64,000 bases of DNA, from the NCBI GenBank assembly GCA_944323155.1, contig CALURL010000008.1, positions 19,595-83,594 on the forward strand, written 5' to 3'. Shown here piece by piece: positions 17,398 to 26,023 of the stretch. Below the pieces are notes generated by a model. It was not told where the DNA came from and did not search any database. It saw only the letters and a program-made list of their open reading frames with translations. Source of the DNA: Candidatus Gastranaerophilales bacterium (lineage in GTDB: Bacteria; Cyanobacteriota; Vampirovibrionia; Gastranaerophilales; Gastranaerophilaceae). The translations under genes and the position numbers were made by a program. The number at the start of each line of letters is the position of its first letter. The first letter of the stretch is position 1.

Positions 17398-17852
17398 TGA
17401 AAAAATTATTATTTATAATATCATTACTACTAATGACCGGAGGAAGTTTAGCTATGGCAGAAGAATTAAATCAACCATTTGCGCTAGGAGAAATTAATCC
17501 TTATAGCAAATATTTTACAGGCACTACACACTTAAATAGACTTGTCGCAAAAGATGATATCTGGAATTCTTCAATAGGTAATGTCACTTTTGATAAAGGA
17601 GCAAGAACTAATTGGCACAAGCATTCCGGCGGACAAATTTTACTTGTAACAGCCGGTGAAGGCAGATATCAGGAAAAAGGCAAAGAAATTCAAATTCTCA
17701 AAAAAGGAGACGTTGTAAAAATTCCGCCAAATGCAGAACACTGGCATGGAGCTGCTCCAAATAGCGAATTCGCTCATATTTCAATTGAGCCAAACCTTCC
17801 GAACAATGAAACTACATGGCTTGATGCAGTAACTGATGAAGAATATAGGTAA
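17397..17852 (+). CDS. Exported single-domain cupin
   Basis: A 151-residue protein with a signal peptide (about 1-20, ending AMA) and one cupin barrel. Metal-ligand motifs are NWHKHSGGQILLVTAGEG (motif 1: two His; Gln in place of the first Glu position) and PPNAEHWHGAAP (motif 2: His). Small cupins of this type often accompany carboxymuconolactone-decarboxylase-like proteins, as here. It starts within the stop of the hydrolase (TAATG overlap) with AAAGGAG upstream, and the CMD gene follows after eight bases. The exact reaction is unknown. Confidence 0.85.
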   Translation: MKKLLFIISLLLMTGGSLAMAEELNQPFALGEINPYSKYFTGTTHLNRLVAKDDIWNSSIGNVTFDKGARTNWHKHSGGQILLVTAGEGRYQEKGKEIQILKKGDVVKIPPNAEHWHGAAPNSEFAHISIEPNLPNNETTWLDAVTDEEYR

Positions 17853-17860
17853 GGCGGTTT

Positions 17861-18709
17861 ATGATTAGAAAAATAGTAACGATATTTTTAGCATTAATGC
17901 TTTCGCAAAATATTATCTTTGCGGCAGCAGTGCAAAATGAGGACAAAAACATGACAAGAACAGATATTTGTAAGGAAAATTATAAAACCCTTTTTAATGG
18001 AGAAGCTCTCACCAATGAAGGCAATGATCCTGAAATGATGAATATTCTCCAAAAATATATCTTTGGAGAAGTTTTTACTGTTGGCAAACTTGATATGAAA
18101 ACAAGAGAAATGATTACTGTTGTATCTTTAACAACACAACAAACCCTGCCACAGTTAAAGTCTCACATACACGCAGCTTTGAACGTTGGAGTTACACCAA
18201 TAGAATTGAGAGAAGCAATTTACCAATGTGCTCCTTTCATAGGATTTCCAAAAACCTTGAATGCTCTTAACATACTAAACGAAGTGTTCAAAGAAAGAGG
18301 GATTAAAACTCCTCTTAAATCAACAGCCACAGTTAAAGAACAAGAAAGATATGAAAGAGGTTTTGCAATTCAAAATCCTATTTATGGAAATGAAATAAAA
18401 GAGTCAATTTCAGGCTTGCCGGATAATATGGGCGAAGATGTTTCAATGTTCTTGACAGAAGTTTGTTTTGGAGATTTTTACACACGTGAAGGTCTGGATT
18501 TAAAAACAAGAGAATTATTAGTAATAAGCCTTCTTGTTACGACAGGTAACACTTCTGTTCTAAAAAGCCATATAAAAGGCAGCTTAAAAATAGGAAATTC
18601 TAAAGAAACAATTACAGCAGCAATTATTCAATGTTTGCCATATGTAGGATTTCCAAATACTTTAGCAGCCTTAAGAACCATGAAAGAAGTTCTGCAGGAA
18701 GAAAAATAG
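17861..18709 (+). CDS. Exported protein with two carboxymuconolactone decarboxylase (CMD) domains
   Basis: This 282-residue protein has a signal peptide (about 1-22) and two copies of the CMD fold. They are recognisable as LDMKTREMITVVSL with HIHAALNVG and CAPFIGFPKTLNAL, then LDLKTRELLVISLL with HIKGSLKIG and CLPYVGFPNTLAAL. The CxxC of AhpD-type peroxidase partners is absent, so an AhpD-like thiol relay is unlikely; a decarboxylase-like or unknown role is more likely. It is the last gene of the three-gene exported operon and is followed by a terminator. Two fused CMD repeats in one exported chain are less common than single cytosolic domains. Confidence 0.87.
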   Translation: MIRKIVTIFLALMLSQNIIFAAAVQNEDKNMTRTDICKENYKTLFNGEALTNEGNDPEMMNILQKYIFGEVFTVGKLDMKTREMITVVSLTTQQTLPQLKSHIHAALNVGVTPIELREAIYQCAPFIGFPKTLNALNILNEVFKERGIKTPLKSTATVKEQERYERGFAIQNPIYGNEIKESISGLPDNMGEDVSMFLTEVCFGDFYTREGLDLKTRELLVISLLVTTGNTSVLKSHIKGSLKIGNSKETITAAIIQCLPYVGFPNTLAALRTMKEVLQEEK

Positions 18710-18728
18710 TTTATATCCAACAAAAATG

Positions 18729-18777
18729 AAATTGCTCTTCAAATTAAAATAAATTTGAAATGAAGGGCAATTTTTTT
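18729..18777 (+). terminator. Terminator of the hydrolase-cupin-CMD operon
   Basis: A stem built from AAATTGC / GCAATTT and CTTCA / TGAAG with a short internal mismatch, followed by seven T. Confidence 0.75.
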
Positions 18778-18780
18778 GTA

Positions 18781-18809
18781 TTGATTTATAGACTTATTTA
18801 ATTTAATAT
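18781..18809 (+). promoter_or_regulatory. Promoter of the DMT transporter, leaderless type
   Basis: TTGATT at 18781-18786, a 17-base spacer, TAATAT at 18804-18809, then six bases to the ATG at 18816. There is no Shine-Dalgarno. Confidence 0.65.
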
Positions 18810-18815
18810 TCGGTT

Positions 18816-19697
18816 ATGCAATTAATGTTAAACTTGGGGGCAATATTTTTTAGAATTCTCTCAAATTCTTTTAGTAATGTTTTTCAAAAAAAACTGGCCT
18901 GTGAAGGTGACAATCCCGTTTATATAAATTATGTAAACTATTTAATTCTAAGTTTATTTTGTATCCCTTTTCTGTTTTTTATAGATTATAAAAACTTGTC
19001 TTTAGAATTTTGGCTTTATGCTATTTTAGATGGGCTAAGCGGAGCATTTGCAAATAGTTTTATGGTAATGGCATTAGAACATGGAGATTTGTCTGTATTA
19101 GGGCCGATAAACTCTTATAAGTCTGTGATAGGACTACTTGCAGGCATTATTTTGTTACATGAAGTTCCTAATATTTTTGGGATAACAGGAATTGCTCTTA
19201 TAATTTTTGGAAGTTATTTTATATTTGACACGCTTGAAGAAAAATTTTCGTTAAAGGTTTTCACAAGAAAAGATATTCAATATAGAATATATGCCTTAAT
19301 ACTTTCTGCAATTGAAGCTGTTTTCATAAAAAAAGTTATTATACTTTCATCAATAAAAACTTCTTTTATAGCAAGCTGCATTTCTGGAGCAATTTTTTCA
19401 TACTTTGTCTTGAAACTTTTTAAAATAAAATTCCGTAAAGAAATCAAAAAAATATCAAAAAAGAGTTTGGCATTCTATATTTCAACAGCTTTTTGCTTCG
19501 GAATAATGACATATACCACAGCTTATGTATTTAAGCATATGAATGTCGGATATGCACTGTCATTATTTCAACTGTCTATAATTTTAAATCTGTTTCTTGG
19601 ATATAAACTCTTCAGAGAAACAGATATCAAGAAAAAACTTGCAGGTTCAATAATAATTCTTGCAGGTTCAACTATGATAATCCTATTCGGGCATTAA
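18816..19697 (+). CDS. EamA/DMT-family transporter
   Basis: An inner-membrane protein of 293 residues with about ten hydrophobic segments in two similar halves, as in drug/metabolite (EamA) transporters. Conserved-type features are the SNSFSNVFQKKLACEG start, the GDLSVLGPINSYKSVIGLLAGIILLHEVP segment ending helix 4 of the first half, and AGSIIILAGSTMIILFG at the C-terminus. The substrate cannot be told. It has its own leaderless-type promoter. Confidence 0.82.
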   Translation: MQLMLNLGAIFFRILSNSFSNVFQKKLACEGDNPVYINYVNYLILSLFCIPFLFFIDYKNLSLEFWLYAILDGLSGAFANSFMVMALEHGDLSVLGPINSYKSVIGLLAGIILLHEVPNIFGITGIALIIFGSYFIFDTLEEKFSLKVFTRKDIQYRIYALILSAIEAVFIKKVIILSSIKTSFIASCISGAIFSYFVLKLFKIKFRKEIKKISKKSLAFYISTAFCFGIMTYTTAYVFKHMNVGYALSLFQLSIILNLFLGYKLFRETDIKKKLAGSIIILAGSTMIILFGH

Positions 19698-19779
19698 AAA
19701 TATTTGAGAATTGTAAATAATTTTAAAGAAATCAGCAATAAAAATTTTTTAGTGATATTAAAACATATGGGATAAAACT

Positions 19780-20475
19780 ATGCTGGCACCAGTTAATCAA
19801 AAGTTTAATATTTATACCAGTGATGAATTTACTGAATTTTATCCGCCTAAGAAAAAAATTAAGCGGAAATTTGATATTACAACCTACCGTTATCACCAAA
19901 AAGAAGATTTGTCAGTGAATTCTAAATTAAAAATTGGTTTTGGAGCCGCTTTAGGTACAATAATCCCAATGTTTTTCCTTGCAAAGCACCAGAATAAAAA
20001 TATGTTTAAACTTCATTTCGGTTTAAAAGAAATGGTTTTGGTGAGCTTAGGCAGTATTGCAGGCGGTGTTGGAGCAGGACTTGCTGTTGACAAAAAAGAA
20101 CACGCTAAACAAAAACTAAATGAAGGTGTATTCCAATTTTTAAACGCTTCACTTCCTCCATTGCTGGTAATGCCAGCTATTAAAGGCTGTGAAAAAGTAA
20201 AAACATTAAACAATATGACAACAAAAGCTATTGCAACTGTCGGAGTTCTATTTGGCGGAATGAAGATTGCGGCGACTTTATCTAACGTAATTAATGATCC
20301 TAAAGATCTTGAACCCGATAGAAAATTAACGTTTAAAGACGCATTAGCAAATATTGATGATGCATTAGGTATTTTTGTACTTGCAAAAATGCCATTCGCA
20401 AAATATTTGCATGCGGAAAAGTTACTTCCTGCAATTTATGCCTGGTGCGGATATAGAGCAGGAGAAAGCAACTAA
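19780..20475 (+). CDS. Lineage-type hypothetical membrane protein
   Basis: I do not recognise a named family. The 231-residue protein has a polar, basic N-terminal 50 residues (FYPPKKKIKRKFDITTYRYHQKED) followed by about four hydrophobic helices. These include KIGFGAALGTIIPMFFLA, VLVSLGSIAGGVGAGLAVD and TKAIATVGVLFGGMKIAATL, with Gly-rich helix-packing patterns. The basic head and small-residue helices resemble inner-membrane scaffold proteins common as hypotheticals in Gastranaerophilales genomes, by memory only. It ends against the convergent secreted gene at 20476 with no spacer. Confidence 0.65.
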   Translation: MLAPVNQKFNIYTSDEFTEFYPPKKKIKRKFDITTYRYHQKEDLSVNSKLKIGFGAALGTIIPMFFLAKHQNKNMFKLHFGLKEMVLVSLGSIAGGVGAGLAVDKKEHAKQKLNEGVFQFLNASLPPLLVMPAIKGCEKVKTLNNMTTKAIATVGVLFGGMKIAATLSNVINDPKDLEPDRKLTFKDALANIDDALGIFVLAKMPFAKYLHAEKLLPAIYAWCGYRAGESN

Positions 20476-20796
20476 CTACTGGATATTCTCTATTTTTATC
20501 TTGCCTTCATCTTGAACAAATTGAGAATTTCCGTTATTTATTATTTTATGGAATAATGGTCTTTCCTTAATTGTATCTGCTTCAAGTTCTCTTTGATGTT
20601 GTTCTTTAACTTCCTGAATAGATTTTGCATCATTGTATTCCTGACGGCGGAACTCTTGATCACGAAGCATTTGCATATTTCTTGCATTTATTGCACCGGC
20701 GTCAAAAACCCCAGGATTTACAAAACCTCCGTCAAATGCTGATACGCTTTGGAAAGATACTAAAATTATTCCTGTTAATATTAAAAATTTTTTCAT
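20476..20796 (-). CDS. Small secreted hypothetical protein
   Basis: A 106-residue protein with a clear signal peptide (MKKFLILTGIILVSFQSVSA), a short Phe/Gly-rich start (FDGGFVNPGVFDAGAINARN), and a charged helical middle rich in Arg, Glu and Gln (about residues 40-75). No family recognised. It lies 14 bases after the SIMPL gene on the same strand, so the two are probably cotranscribed and may act together in the periplasm. Confidence 0.65.
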   Translation of the reverse strand: MKKFLILTGIILVSFQSVSAFDGGFVNPGVFDAGAINARNMQMLRDQEFRRQEYNDAKSIQEVKEQHQRELEADTIKERPLFHKIINNGNSQFVQDEGKIKIENIQ

Positions 20797-20810
20797 ATAA
20801 ACCTCATTAT

Positions 20811-21536
20811 CTATTTAATCTGAAAATGAATATTTGCAACTGCTGTTACTTTTTTATCAATAGTTGTAGTATCATTTATTCCCATATCAGAGACATTTGT
20901 AGAATCAACAGGAGTTATTTGGAAAACTCCCATCTGAACTGACTGAATTTTTCCAGGCTTGTTATGAGTTGCCTTTAACATAGCAGAAGCACGCTGTTTT
21001 GCATCTGTTGTTGCTTCTTGTAGCAATTCTACTTTCAAATCGGACAAATTTGAATAGAAATACTGAGGGTTCATTACGTTAATATCAATTCCTTTATCCA
21101 TCAAGCTTTGAATATCAGAAGCTATTTCTTTTATTTTTTCCACGTCGGTTGAAGTTATAACAAGCGGCTGAAAGAAATTGTAGTAAGCAGCTTCTCCTGT
21201 ACTGTTGCCACGCGAATCATATTTGTATGTATAATAACCGTTAGAAGATGTTTGCTCAACATCTTTAGATTGAATACCTTTTTCTTCAAGATATTTCATA
21301 ACCACAGGTATTTGTTTCTGTGAAGTTTTATATGCAAGAGCTTTGTTTGCAGCTCGTATTGCAATGTTTATCTCTAATCTGCCGGAATCTGATTTTACTA
21401 TTTTGTAAGCAGAACCGGTAACATAAATCGTATCTTTAGACATTGATGAAGTTACTGTCTTTGCAGCAAATATCAAGCCTAAAGCTAATATCAATGCTAA
21501 AAACACTAACTGAAACTTTTCTAATTTTTCCAACAT
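20811..21536 (-). CDS. SIMPL-domain (DUF541) periplasmic or membrane-anchored protein
   Basis: A 241-residue protein with one N-terminal membrane segment (about 8-28). Its SIMPL-type domain has YVTGSAYKIVKSDSGRLEINIAIRA, a KGIQSKDVEQTSSNGYYTY segment, the NPQYFYSNLSDLKVELLQEATTDAKQRASAML signature and a final VTAVANIHFQ strand. SIMPL proteins (for example E. coli YggE) are linked to lowered oxidative stress and to channel-like assemblies, with mechanism unclear. The ATG at 21536 has GGAGTG upstream. It is followed by the small secreted gene. Confidence 0.85.
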   Translation of the reverse strand: MLEKLEKFQLVFLALILALGLIFAAKTVTSSMSKDTIYVTGSAYKIVKSDSGRLEINIAIRAANKALAYKTSQKQIPVVMKYLEEKGIQSKDVEQTSSNGYYTYKYDSRGNSTGEAAYYNFFQPLVITSTDVEKIKEIASDIQSLMDKGIDINVMNPQYFYSNLSDLKVELLQEATTDAKQRASAMLKATHNKPGKIQSVQMGVFQITPVDSTNVSDMGINDTTTIDKKVTAVANIHFQIK

Positions 21537-21665
21537 AACACACTCCTATAAACTCTAATAATAAATTTATTATAAACTACTTAAAAAAAAAATCAATTGT
21601 ACATAATCAAAAAATATGCTAAAATTTAAGCACAAGTTTATATTTTATAAAAACGGGGTGTTTAT

Positions 21666-23018
21666 ATGAATGAATATTTAAAAAAAGTGCTTGAAGAAAC
21701 AAATACAAAAAACAGCAATGAATTGGAGTTCCTTCAAGCGGTTGAAGAAGTTTTAACATCACTTGAGCCAGTAATTGACAATCACCCTGAATTTGAAAAA
21801 ATTGCGCTTTTAGAAAGACTTGTTGAACCTGAACGAATTATAACATTCAGAGTTCCATGGCAAAATGACAATGGAGATGTTATTGTAAACCGCGGCTTTC
21901 GGGTACAATTCAGCAGTTTAATAGGGCCTTATAAAGGAGGACTGCGCTTTGACAAAACAGTTAACCAAAGTATTATGAAATTTCTGGCATTTGAACAAAT
22001 TTTCAAAAATGCACTTACGGGACTTCCTATAGGCGGCGCAAAAGGCGGCAGTGATTTCGACCCGAAAGGGAAATCAGATAATGAAATTATGAGATTTTGC
22101 CAGAGTTTTATGACAGAATTACAAAGACATATTGGTCAAGATATTGACGTTCCCGCCGGAGATATAGGAGTTGGAGAAAGAGAAATCGGTTATCTTTTCG
22201 GCCAATATAAAAGAATTAAAGATATATACGAAGGCGGTGTTCTTACAGGTAAAGGCCTGTCCTACGGTGGCTCTCTTGCAAGAAAAGAAGCAACAGGATA
22301 TGGACTTATATATTTTATGCGGGAAATGCTTAAAGCCAATGGCAATCAAACACTTGCAGGAAAAACCGTAACTATTTCAGGGTCTGGAAATGTTGCAATT
22401 TATGCCTGTGAAAAAGCTTATGAATACGGCGCCAAAGTCGTTGCAATGAGTGATTCACAAGGCTGCATTTATGACAAAAACGGTATTAATCTTGATACAA
22501 TTAAACAAATTAAAGAAGTTGAACGCGGTAGAATTAAAGAATATCAGGATTACCACAAAGACGCGGAATATTTTGAACGCCAAAATGATGATTCTCCAAT
22601 CTGGAATATAAAAACAGATATAGCGCTTCCTTGTGCAACTCAAAATGAACTTACATTGAATTCTGCAAAAAAACTTGTTGCAAATGGAGTTATTGCAGTA
22701 GGTGAAGGGGCAAATATGCCAACTGTTAAAGAAGGAATTGAATACTTTTTACAAAATAATATTCTTTTTGCTCCAGGCAAAGCCGCAAATGCAGGCGGTG
22801 TTGCGACATCTGCAATTGAAATGAGCCAAAATAGCATGAGATACTATATGACATTCAAAGAAGTAGACAAAAAACTTGATACAATTATGGTTAATATATT
22901 CAACTCATGCAAAAACTATGCTGAGAAATATAAACTTGGAAATAATTACGTGGCAGGTGCTAATATTGCAGCATTCTATAAACTTGCAGAAGCAATAAAG
23001 GCTCAAGGTTTTGTTTAA
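21666..23018 (+). CDS. gdhA: Glutamate dehydrogenase (NADP-type, hexameric)
   Basis: It makes glutamate from 2-oxoglutarate, ammonia and NADPH. The substrate site GPYKGGLRFDKTVNQSIMKFLAFEQIFKNALTGLPIGGAKGG contains the catalytic Lys. FCQSFMTELQRHIGQDIDVPAGDIGVG and the Rossmann motif SGSGNVAIYACEKA follow. The 450-residue length matches bacterial small GDH. GGGGTG precedes the ATG at 21666. It is the likely main ammonia-assimilation entry visible here. Confidence 0.96.
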   Translation: MNEYLKKVLEETNTKNSNELEFLQAVEEVLTSLEPVIDNHPEFEKIALLERLVEPERIITFRVPWQNDNGDVIVNRGFRVQFSSLIGPYKGGLRFDKTVNQSIMKFLAFEQIFKNALTGLPIGGAKGGSDFDPKGKSDNEIMRFCQSFMTELQRHIGQDIDVPAGDIGVGEREIGYLFGQYKRIKDIYEGGVLTGKGLSYGGSLARKEATGYGLIYFMREMLKANGNQTLAGKTVTISGSGNVAIYACEKAYEYGAKVVAMSDSQGCIYDKNGINLDTIKQIKEVERGRIKEYQDYHKDAEYFERQNDDSPIWNIKTDIALPCATQNELTLNSAKKLVANGVIAVGEGANMPTVKEGIEYFLQNNILFAPGKAANAGGVATSAIEMSQNSMRYYMTFKEVDKKLDTIMVNIFNSCKNYAEKYKLGNNYVAGANIAAFYKLAEAIKAQGFV

Positions 23019-23111
23019 AAATTTTAAAATAAAAGCAATTTTTATAAACAATTTTGTTTAATAATATTGTTAACAAAGCGAGTAGTGTAAACAGTAAAAG
23101 AAAGGACAAAA

Positions 23112-23477
23112 ATGAAAAAACTATTTATTGTAACATTTGCCACATTTATCGGACTAACATTCGGCTTAATGAATTCAGCTTACGCATGTGATTGCGGATG
23201 CAACAAACCAAATTGTCAGTGCGAACAACAAAAATGCGATTGTGATTGCTGCCAAAAAGGAGATTGTAACTGCGGCTCTGATTGCAAGTGTCACAAAGTA
23301 CCAACTTGCAATTGTTGCGACAAATGTACTTGCGGATGCAAAGCAAAACAAGGTTTCTTTAAACGCCACAAAAAATGTGAATGCAATAAACCTGCACAGC
23401 AAACTATAGAACAGGCAGAAAAAATTCAAAAATCCGAAGAAACTAAAGAAGTTGCTCCTGTTGAAGAAATAAAATAA
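23112..23477 (+). CDS. Exported cysteine-rich (metallothionein-like) protein
   Basis: A 121-residue protein with a signal peptide (about 1-25, ending AYA). A compact region of about 75 residues follows holding 21 cysteines, mostly as CxC, CC and CxxC (CDCGCNKPNCQCEQQKCDCD; CDKCTCGCK). After it come a basic patch (GFFKRHKKCECN) and an acidic, proline-containing tail (EETKEVAPVEEIK). The pattern fits metal binding (Zn, Cu, Cd or Fe) or multiple disulfides in the envelope. Known metallothioneins are usually cytosolic and smaller, so export is unusual. GAAAGGA precedes the ATG and a 21-bp inverted repeat follows. No close family recognised. Confidence 0.8.
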   Translation: MKKLFIVTFATFIGLTFGLMNSAYACDCGCNKPNCQCEQQKCDCDCCQKGDCNCGSDCKCHKVPTCNCCDKCTCGCKAKQGFFKRHKKCECNKPAQQTIEQAEKIQKSEETKEVAPVEEIK

Positions 23478-23490
23478 TATCTTAAATACA

Positions 23491-23537
23491 ACAACAAAAG
23501 CAATTGTGATTATATCAATCACAATTGCTTTTGTTGT
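23491..23537. terminator. Long inverted repeat between convergent genes
   Basis: A perfect 21-bp stem beginning ACAACAAAAGCAATTG, with loop ATATC. A TTTTG-containing right arm and the convergent position suggest a bidirectional terminator. Confidence 0.65.
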
Positions 23538-23551
23538 TAATTAAACTTTAA

Positions 23552-24016
23552 TTATTCTGCAAAAAGACTTTCTATACGTTCTTGAGAACATGCATTCGGG
23601 TCTTTTTTACGCACCTTAGATGAATTGTATTTGCAATAATTATTAACAACTTCTCTCAAAATCGCAAGCTGCCTCATATTGTAGAAAAATGCAAATTCCG
23701 CGTAATTATAAGGGTATACATTTTTATAGTTCTCATAATCATTGTTTGTAGCTGGATATATGGATTTTTTGAAGTTAAATAAAGAACTTTCATTATCCGT
23801 ACAGAACTGATAAACACTTTTAGAAAAGAAAATATCTTTTCTGAAATTTTTCGAAATTCTGTCGCAAACAACAGTTTTGTGATAAGAATTTTGAATAGCA
23901 GCACGTCTAGCAGCTCTTGCTTTAGCATTTTCTTCTGCAGTTGCCGCAAAAGCCATATTAACCATGCCTAACATAATTAATGTTAATAATAAAATACTAA
24001 ATTTATTAAATTTCAT
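23552..24016 (-). CDS. Secreted hypothetical protein
   Basis: A 154-residue protein with a signal peptide (about 1-24, MVNMAFA). The mature chain starts with an Ala/Arg-rich helix (EENAKARAARRAAIQNSYHKT) and contains four cysteines that could pair (VCDR, FCTD, NYCK, ACSQ) and many Tyr/Asn/Phe residues. No family recognised. It is monocistronic and convergent with the cysteine-rich protein gene. Confidence 0.65.
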   Translation of the reverse strand: MKFNKFSILLLTLIMLGMVNMAFAATAEENAKARAARRAAIQNSYHKTVVCDRISKNFRKDIFFSKSVYQFCTDNESSLFNFKKSIYPATNNDYENYKNVYPYNYAEFAFFYNMRQLAILREVVNNYCKYNSSKVRKKDPNACSQERIESLFAE

Positions 24017-24140
24017 AATATATTTATTTTACACAAAAATTTATAGCCAGGCAGTATCTTAACATTTTTCAATATTATTATTAAAATAATTGAAAGATAT
24101 TATTTTTTGGATATACTCAGAATGATAAGAACAAGGTCAC

Positions 24141-24965
24141 ATGGTAGTTGAAAACACGAAATTAGTAAGAGATTATGTCAATCCGTCAAGATTGCCGGAT
24201 TGGGATTATGTAATTAATCCATACACAGGTTGTACATACAAATGCACATATTGCTGCGCAGAATTCATGCAAAGATTCTCCAAACATCAAGAAGATTGGG
24301 GAGATTTTATAGATGCAAAAATTGCAACAAGAGATATTAACTTGATAAAAATTGACGGCGGAAGAATTATAATGAGTTCTGTAACAGATCCTTATAATCC
24401 TTATGAAGAAAGATATAATGTAACAAGAACTATACTTGAACAATTAAAAAACGCGAATATATCATTACATATTGTTACTAAATCAAATTTGGTTTTAAGA
24501 GACTTAGAATTGTTAAAACAATTGAAAAATGTTAGTATTGTTTTCTCCATTGCAACGACTGATGAAAACTTCAGAAAAGATATTGAACCATTTGCCCCTT
24601 CTTTTCAAGACAGACTTAATGCAATTAAAATATTACGCAATGAAGGGATTAATACAATCGCTTACATCTCTCCAATTTTTCCGGAATTAACAAACTACAA
24701 AGAAATTATTGAATTAACAAAAGATTATGTTTCAGAATACTGGTTAGAAAACCTCAACCTTAGAGGAAGTTATAGACCAAGGATTTTAGCATATATTAAT
24801 GAACAACATCCTCTTTATTTTAACTTATACAAAGAAATATACCGGTTAAAAACATCAAATTACTGGGCAGAAAAAGAGAAAGAAATTTGTGAATACCTTA
24901 AAGAACGAAATATTAAATACCGTAATTATTTTTATCACGAGAAAAATAGAAAATCATATAAATAA
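24141..24965 (+). CDS. SPL-family radical SAM protein
   Basis: A 274-residue radical SAM enzyme. The iron-sulfur motif CTYKCTYC (about residues 31-38) sits in DYVINPYTGCTYKCTYCCAEF, the arrangement of the spore-photoproduct-lyase-like and Rv2578c-like group. SVTDPYNPYEE and VFSIATTD follow. Real SPL repairs UV thymine photoproducts in spores; this lineage is not known to form spores, so the substrate is unknown. The gene has a ribosome site (AAGG) and a terminator hairpin overlapping its stop. Confidence 0.8.
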   Translation: MVVENTKLVRDYVNPSRLPDWDYVINPYTGCTYKCTYCCAEFMQRFSKHQEDWGDFIDAKIATRDINLIKIDGGRIIMSSVTDPYNPYEERYNVTRTILEQLKNANISLHIVTKSNLVLRDLELLKQLKNVSIVFSIATTDENFRKDIEPFAPSFQDRLNAIKILRNEGINTIAYISPIFPELTNYKEIIELTKDYVSEYWLENLNLRGSYRPRILAYINEQHPLYFNLYKEIYRLKTSNYWAEKEKEICEYLKERNIKYRNYFYHEKNRKSYK

Positions 24966-24992
24966 CCAGTTAAATTAACTGGTTATTTTTTG
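24962..24992 (+). terminator. Terminator overlapping the stop of the SPL-family gene
   Basis: ATAACCAGTTAA pairs with TTAACTGGTTAT, followed by a T-run. The TAA stop lies in the left arm. Confidence 0.75.
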
Positions 24993-24996
24993 TTTT

Positions 24997-25932
24997 TTAG
25001 TTCTTTTTATAGCATCTTTTGCAATTGCCGCCTGATTTACCAAATAAAATGCGCATGCCGCCAAATGGCTTATTCATTGTTTTAGAAATATTACAAGTTA
25101 TATCATCGGTATTTTTCATAATTGAATATGCTTCATCAAGAATACAATCTATCTTAGGTAACATTTGGTCAACATTCGATGTAATTTTTTCTAAATCACC
25201 GGTTAATTGCTGCGTATTTTCCAAAGTTGTTCTTATTGAAGATGAAGATGTATCAACATTATCAAAAGTATTTGTAAGTTTATTTTTATCAATAGAAGAA
25301 TCTACTTTCTCACTCAAACGTTCTAAATTCAGTGTAGTATTTTTCATATTGTCTGTTGTATCTAAAAGATTTTGACGATTTTCTTCTACTATGCTTTTTA
25401 AAACTCCAAATAAATCAGCCAATGCTGATAAAGTCAAATTCAAATTTTCAGCAGACTTTGCCAAATCAGCTTTTATAGCTTCAAGGGATTCAGGATCCTG
25501 TGTTGCAAGGAAAGAATTTAAATCCACAGTTGCTTTACCAGAAATTTTATCCCCTGATTTCAAATAATATATAGAAGGAGCCTCAGGATAGATTAAGTCA
25601 ATAAAATCAACTTCATGCCTGCCCTTTTTTTCACGTTTAAGTTTGGCCACAGTATTAACAGGAAGTTTCAAATCCAAAGGATGCAAAACGATTGTCATTA
25701 TTGTTGTTTGATAGTCTTTTGAAGGACGAACATTATAGGCATGCCCGATTTTAAAACCTTTATAATAAACTTCTATTTTATGCCTAAATGGACGTAAATC
25801 CTTAAATTCAGCTGTGATATATGTATTTTTATGATGATTAAAGATAGCAAGAACAAAAATTATCATTGCTATGAAAGTAATTATACCAATTGCAAGTCTG
25901 TACTTAAAATAAAAATTCTTTATATTATTCAT
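24997..25932 (-). CDS. MCE/MlaD-family protein (lipid transport)
   Basis: A 311-residue protein with one N-terminal membrane helix (about 8-32). An MCE domain follows (YITAEFKDLRPFRHKIEVYYKGFKIGHAYNV), then a long helical region with repeated Asn/Leu/Ser heptads and a short basic tail with two cysteines (GGNCKRCYKKN). MCE proteins form rings that pass phospholipids between inner and outer membranes, consistent with a diderm cell. No MlaE/MlaF genes are adjacent. I start at 25932, since TTGCTG-17-TATATT lies just upstream and six bases separate the -10 box from the ATG. An in-frame start at 25989 would lie upstream of that promoter. Confidence 0.8.
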   Translation of the reverse strand: MNNIKNFYFKYRLAIGIITFIAMIIFVLAIFNHHKNTYITAEFKDLRPFRHKIEVYYKGFKIGHAYNVRPSKDYQTTIMTIVLHPLDLKLPVNTVAKLKREKKGRHEVDFIDLIYPEAPSIYYLKSGDKISGKATVDLNSFLATQDPESLEAIKADLAKSAENLNLTLSALADLFGVLKSIVEENRQNLLDTTDNMKNTTLNLERLSEKVDSSIDKNKLTNTFDNVDTSSSSIRTTLENTQQLTGDLEKITSNVDQMLPKIDCILDEAYSIMKNTDDITCNISKTMNKPFGGMRILFGKSGGNCKRCYKKN

Positions 25933-25938
25933 AGTCAG

Positions 25939-25967
25939 AATATATAAACTATTAATATTTTCAGCAA
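25939..25967 (-). promoter_or_regulatory. Promoter of the MCE gene, leaderless type
   Basis: Minus strand: TTGCTG (25967-25962), 17-base spacer, TATATT (25944-25939), six bases, then ATG at 25932. Confidence 0.65.
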
Positions 25968-26023
25968 TTGCCCAACTGTGCAATTGCATTAATAAAATAA
26001 TAGGGGTTAAATATAATTAAATC

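Noticed and set aside
23175..23522. Minus-strand frames across the cysteine-rich gene
   Set aside because: They arise because Cys/Asp/Lys codons read backwards as Ala/Thr/Phe; the plus-strand protein has a signal peptide and ribosome site.
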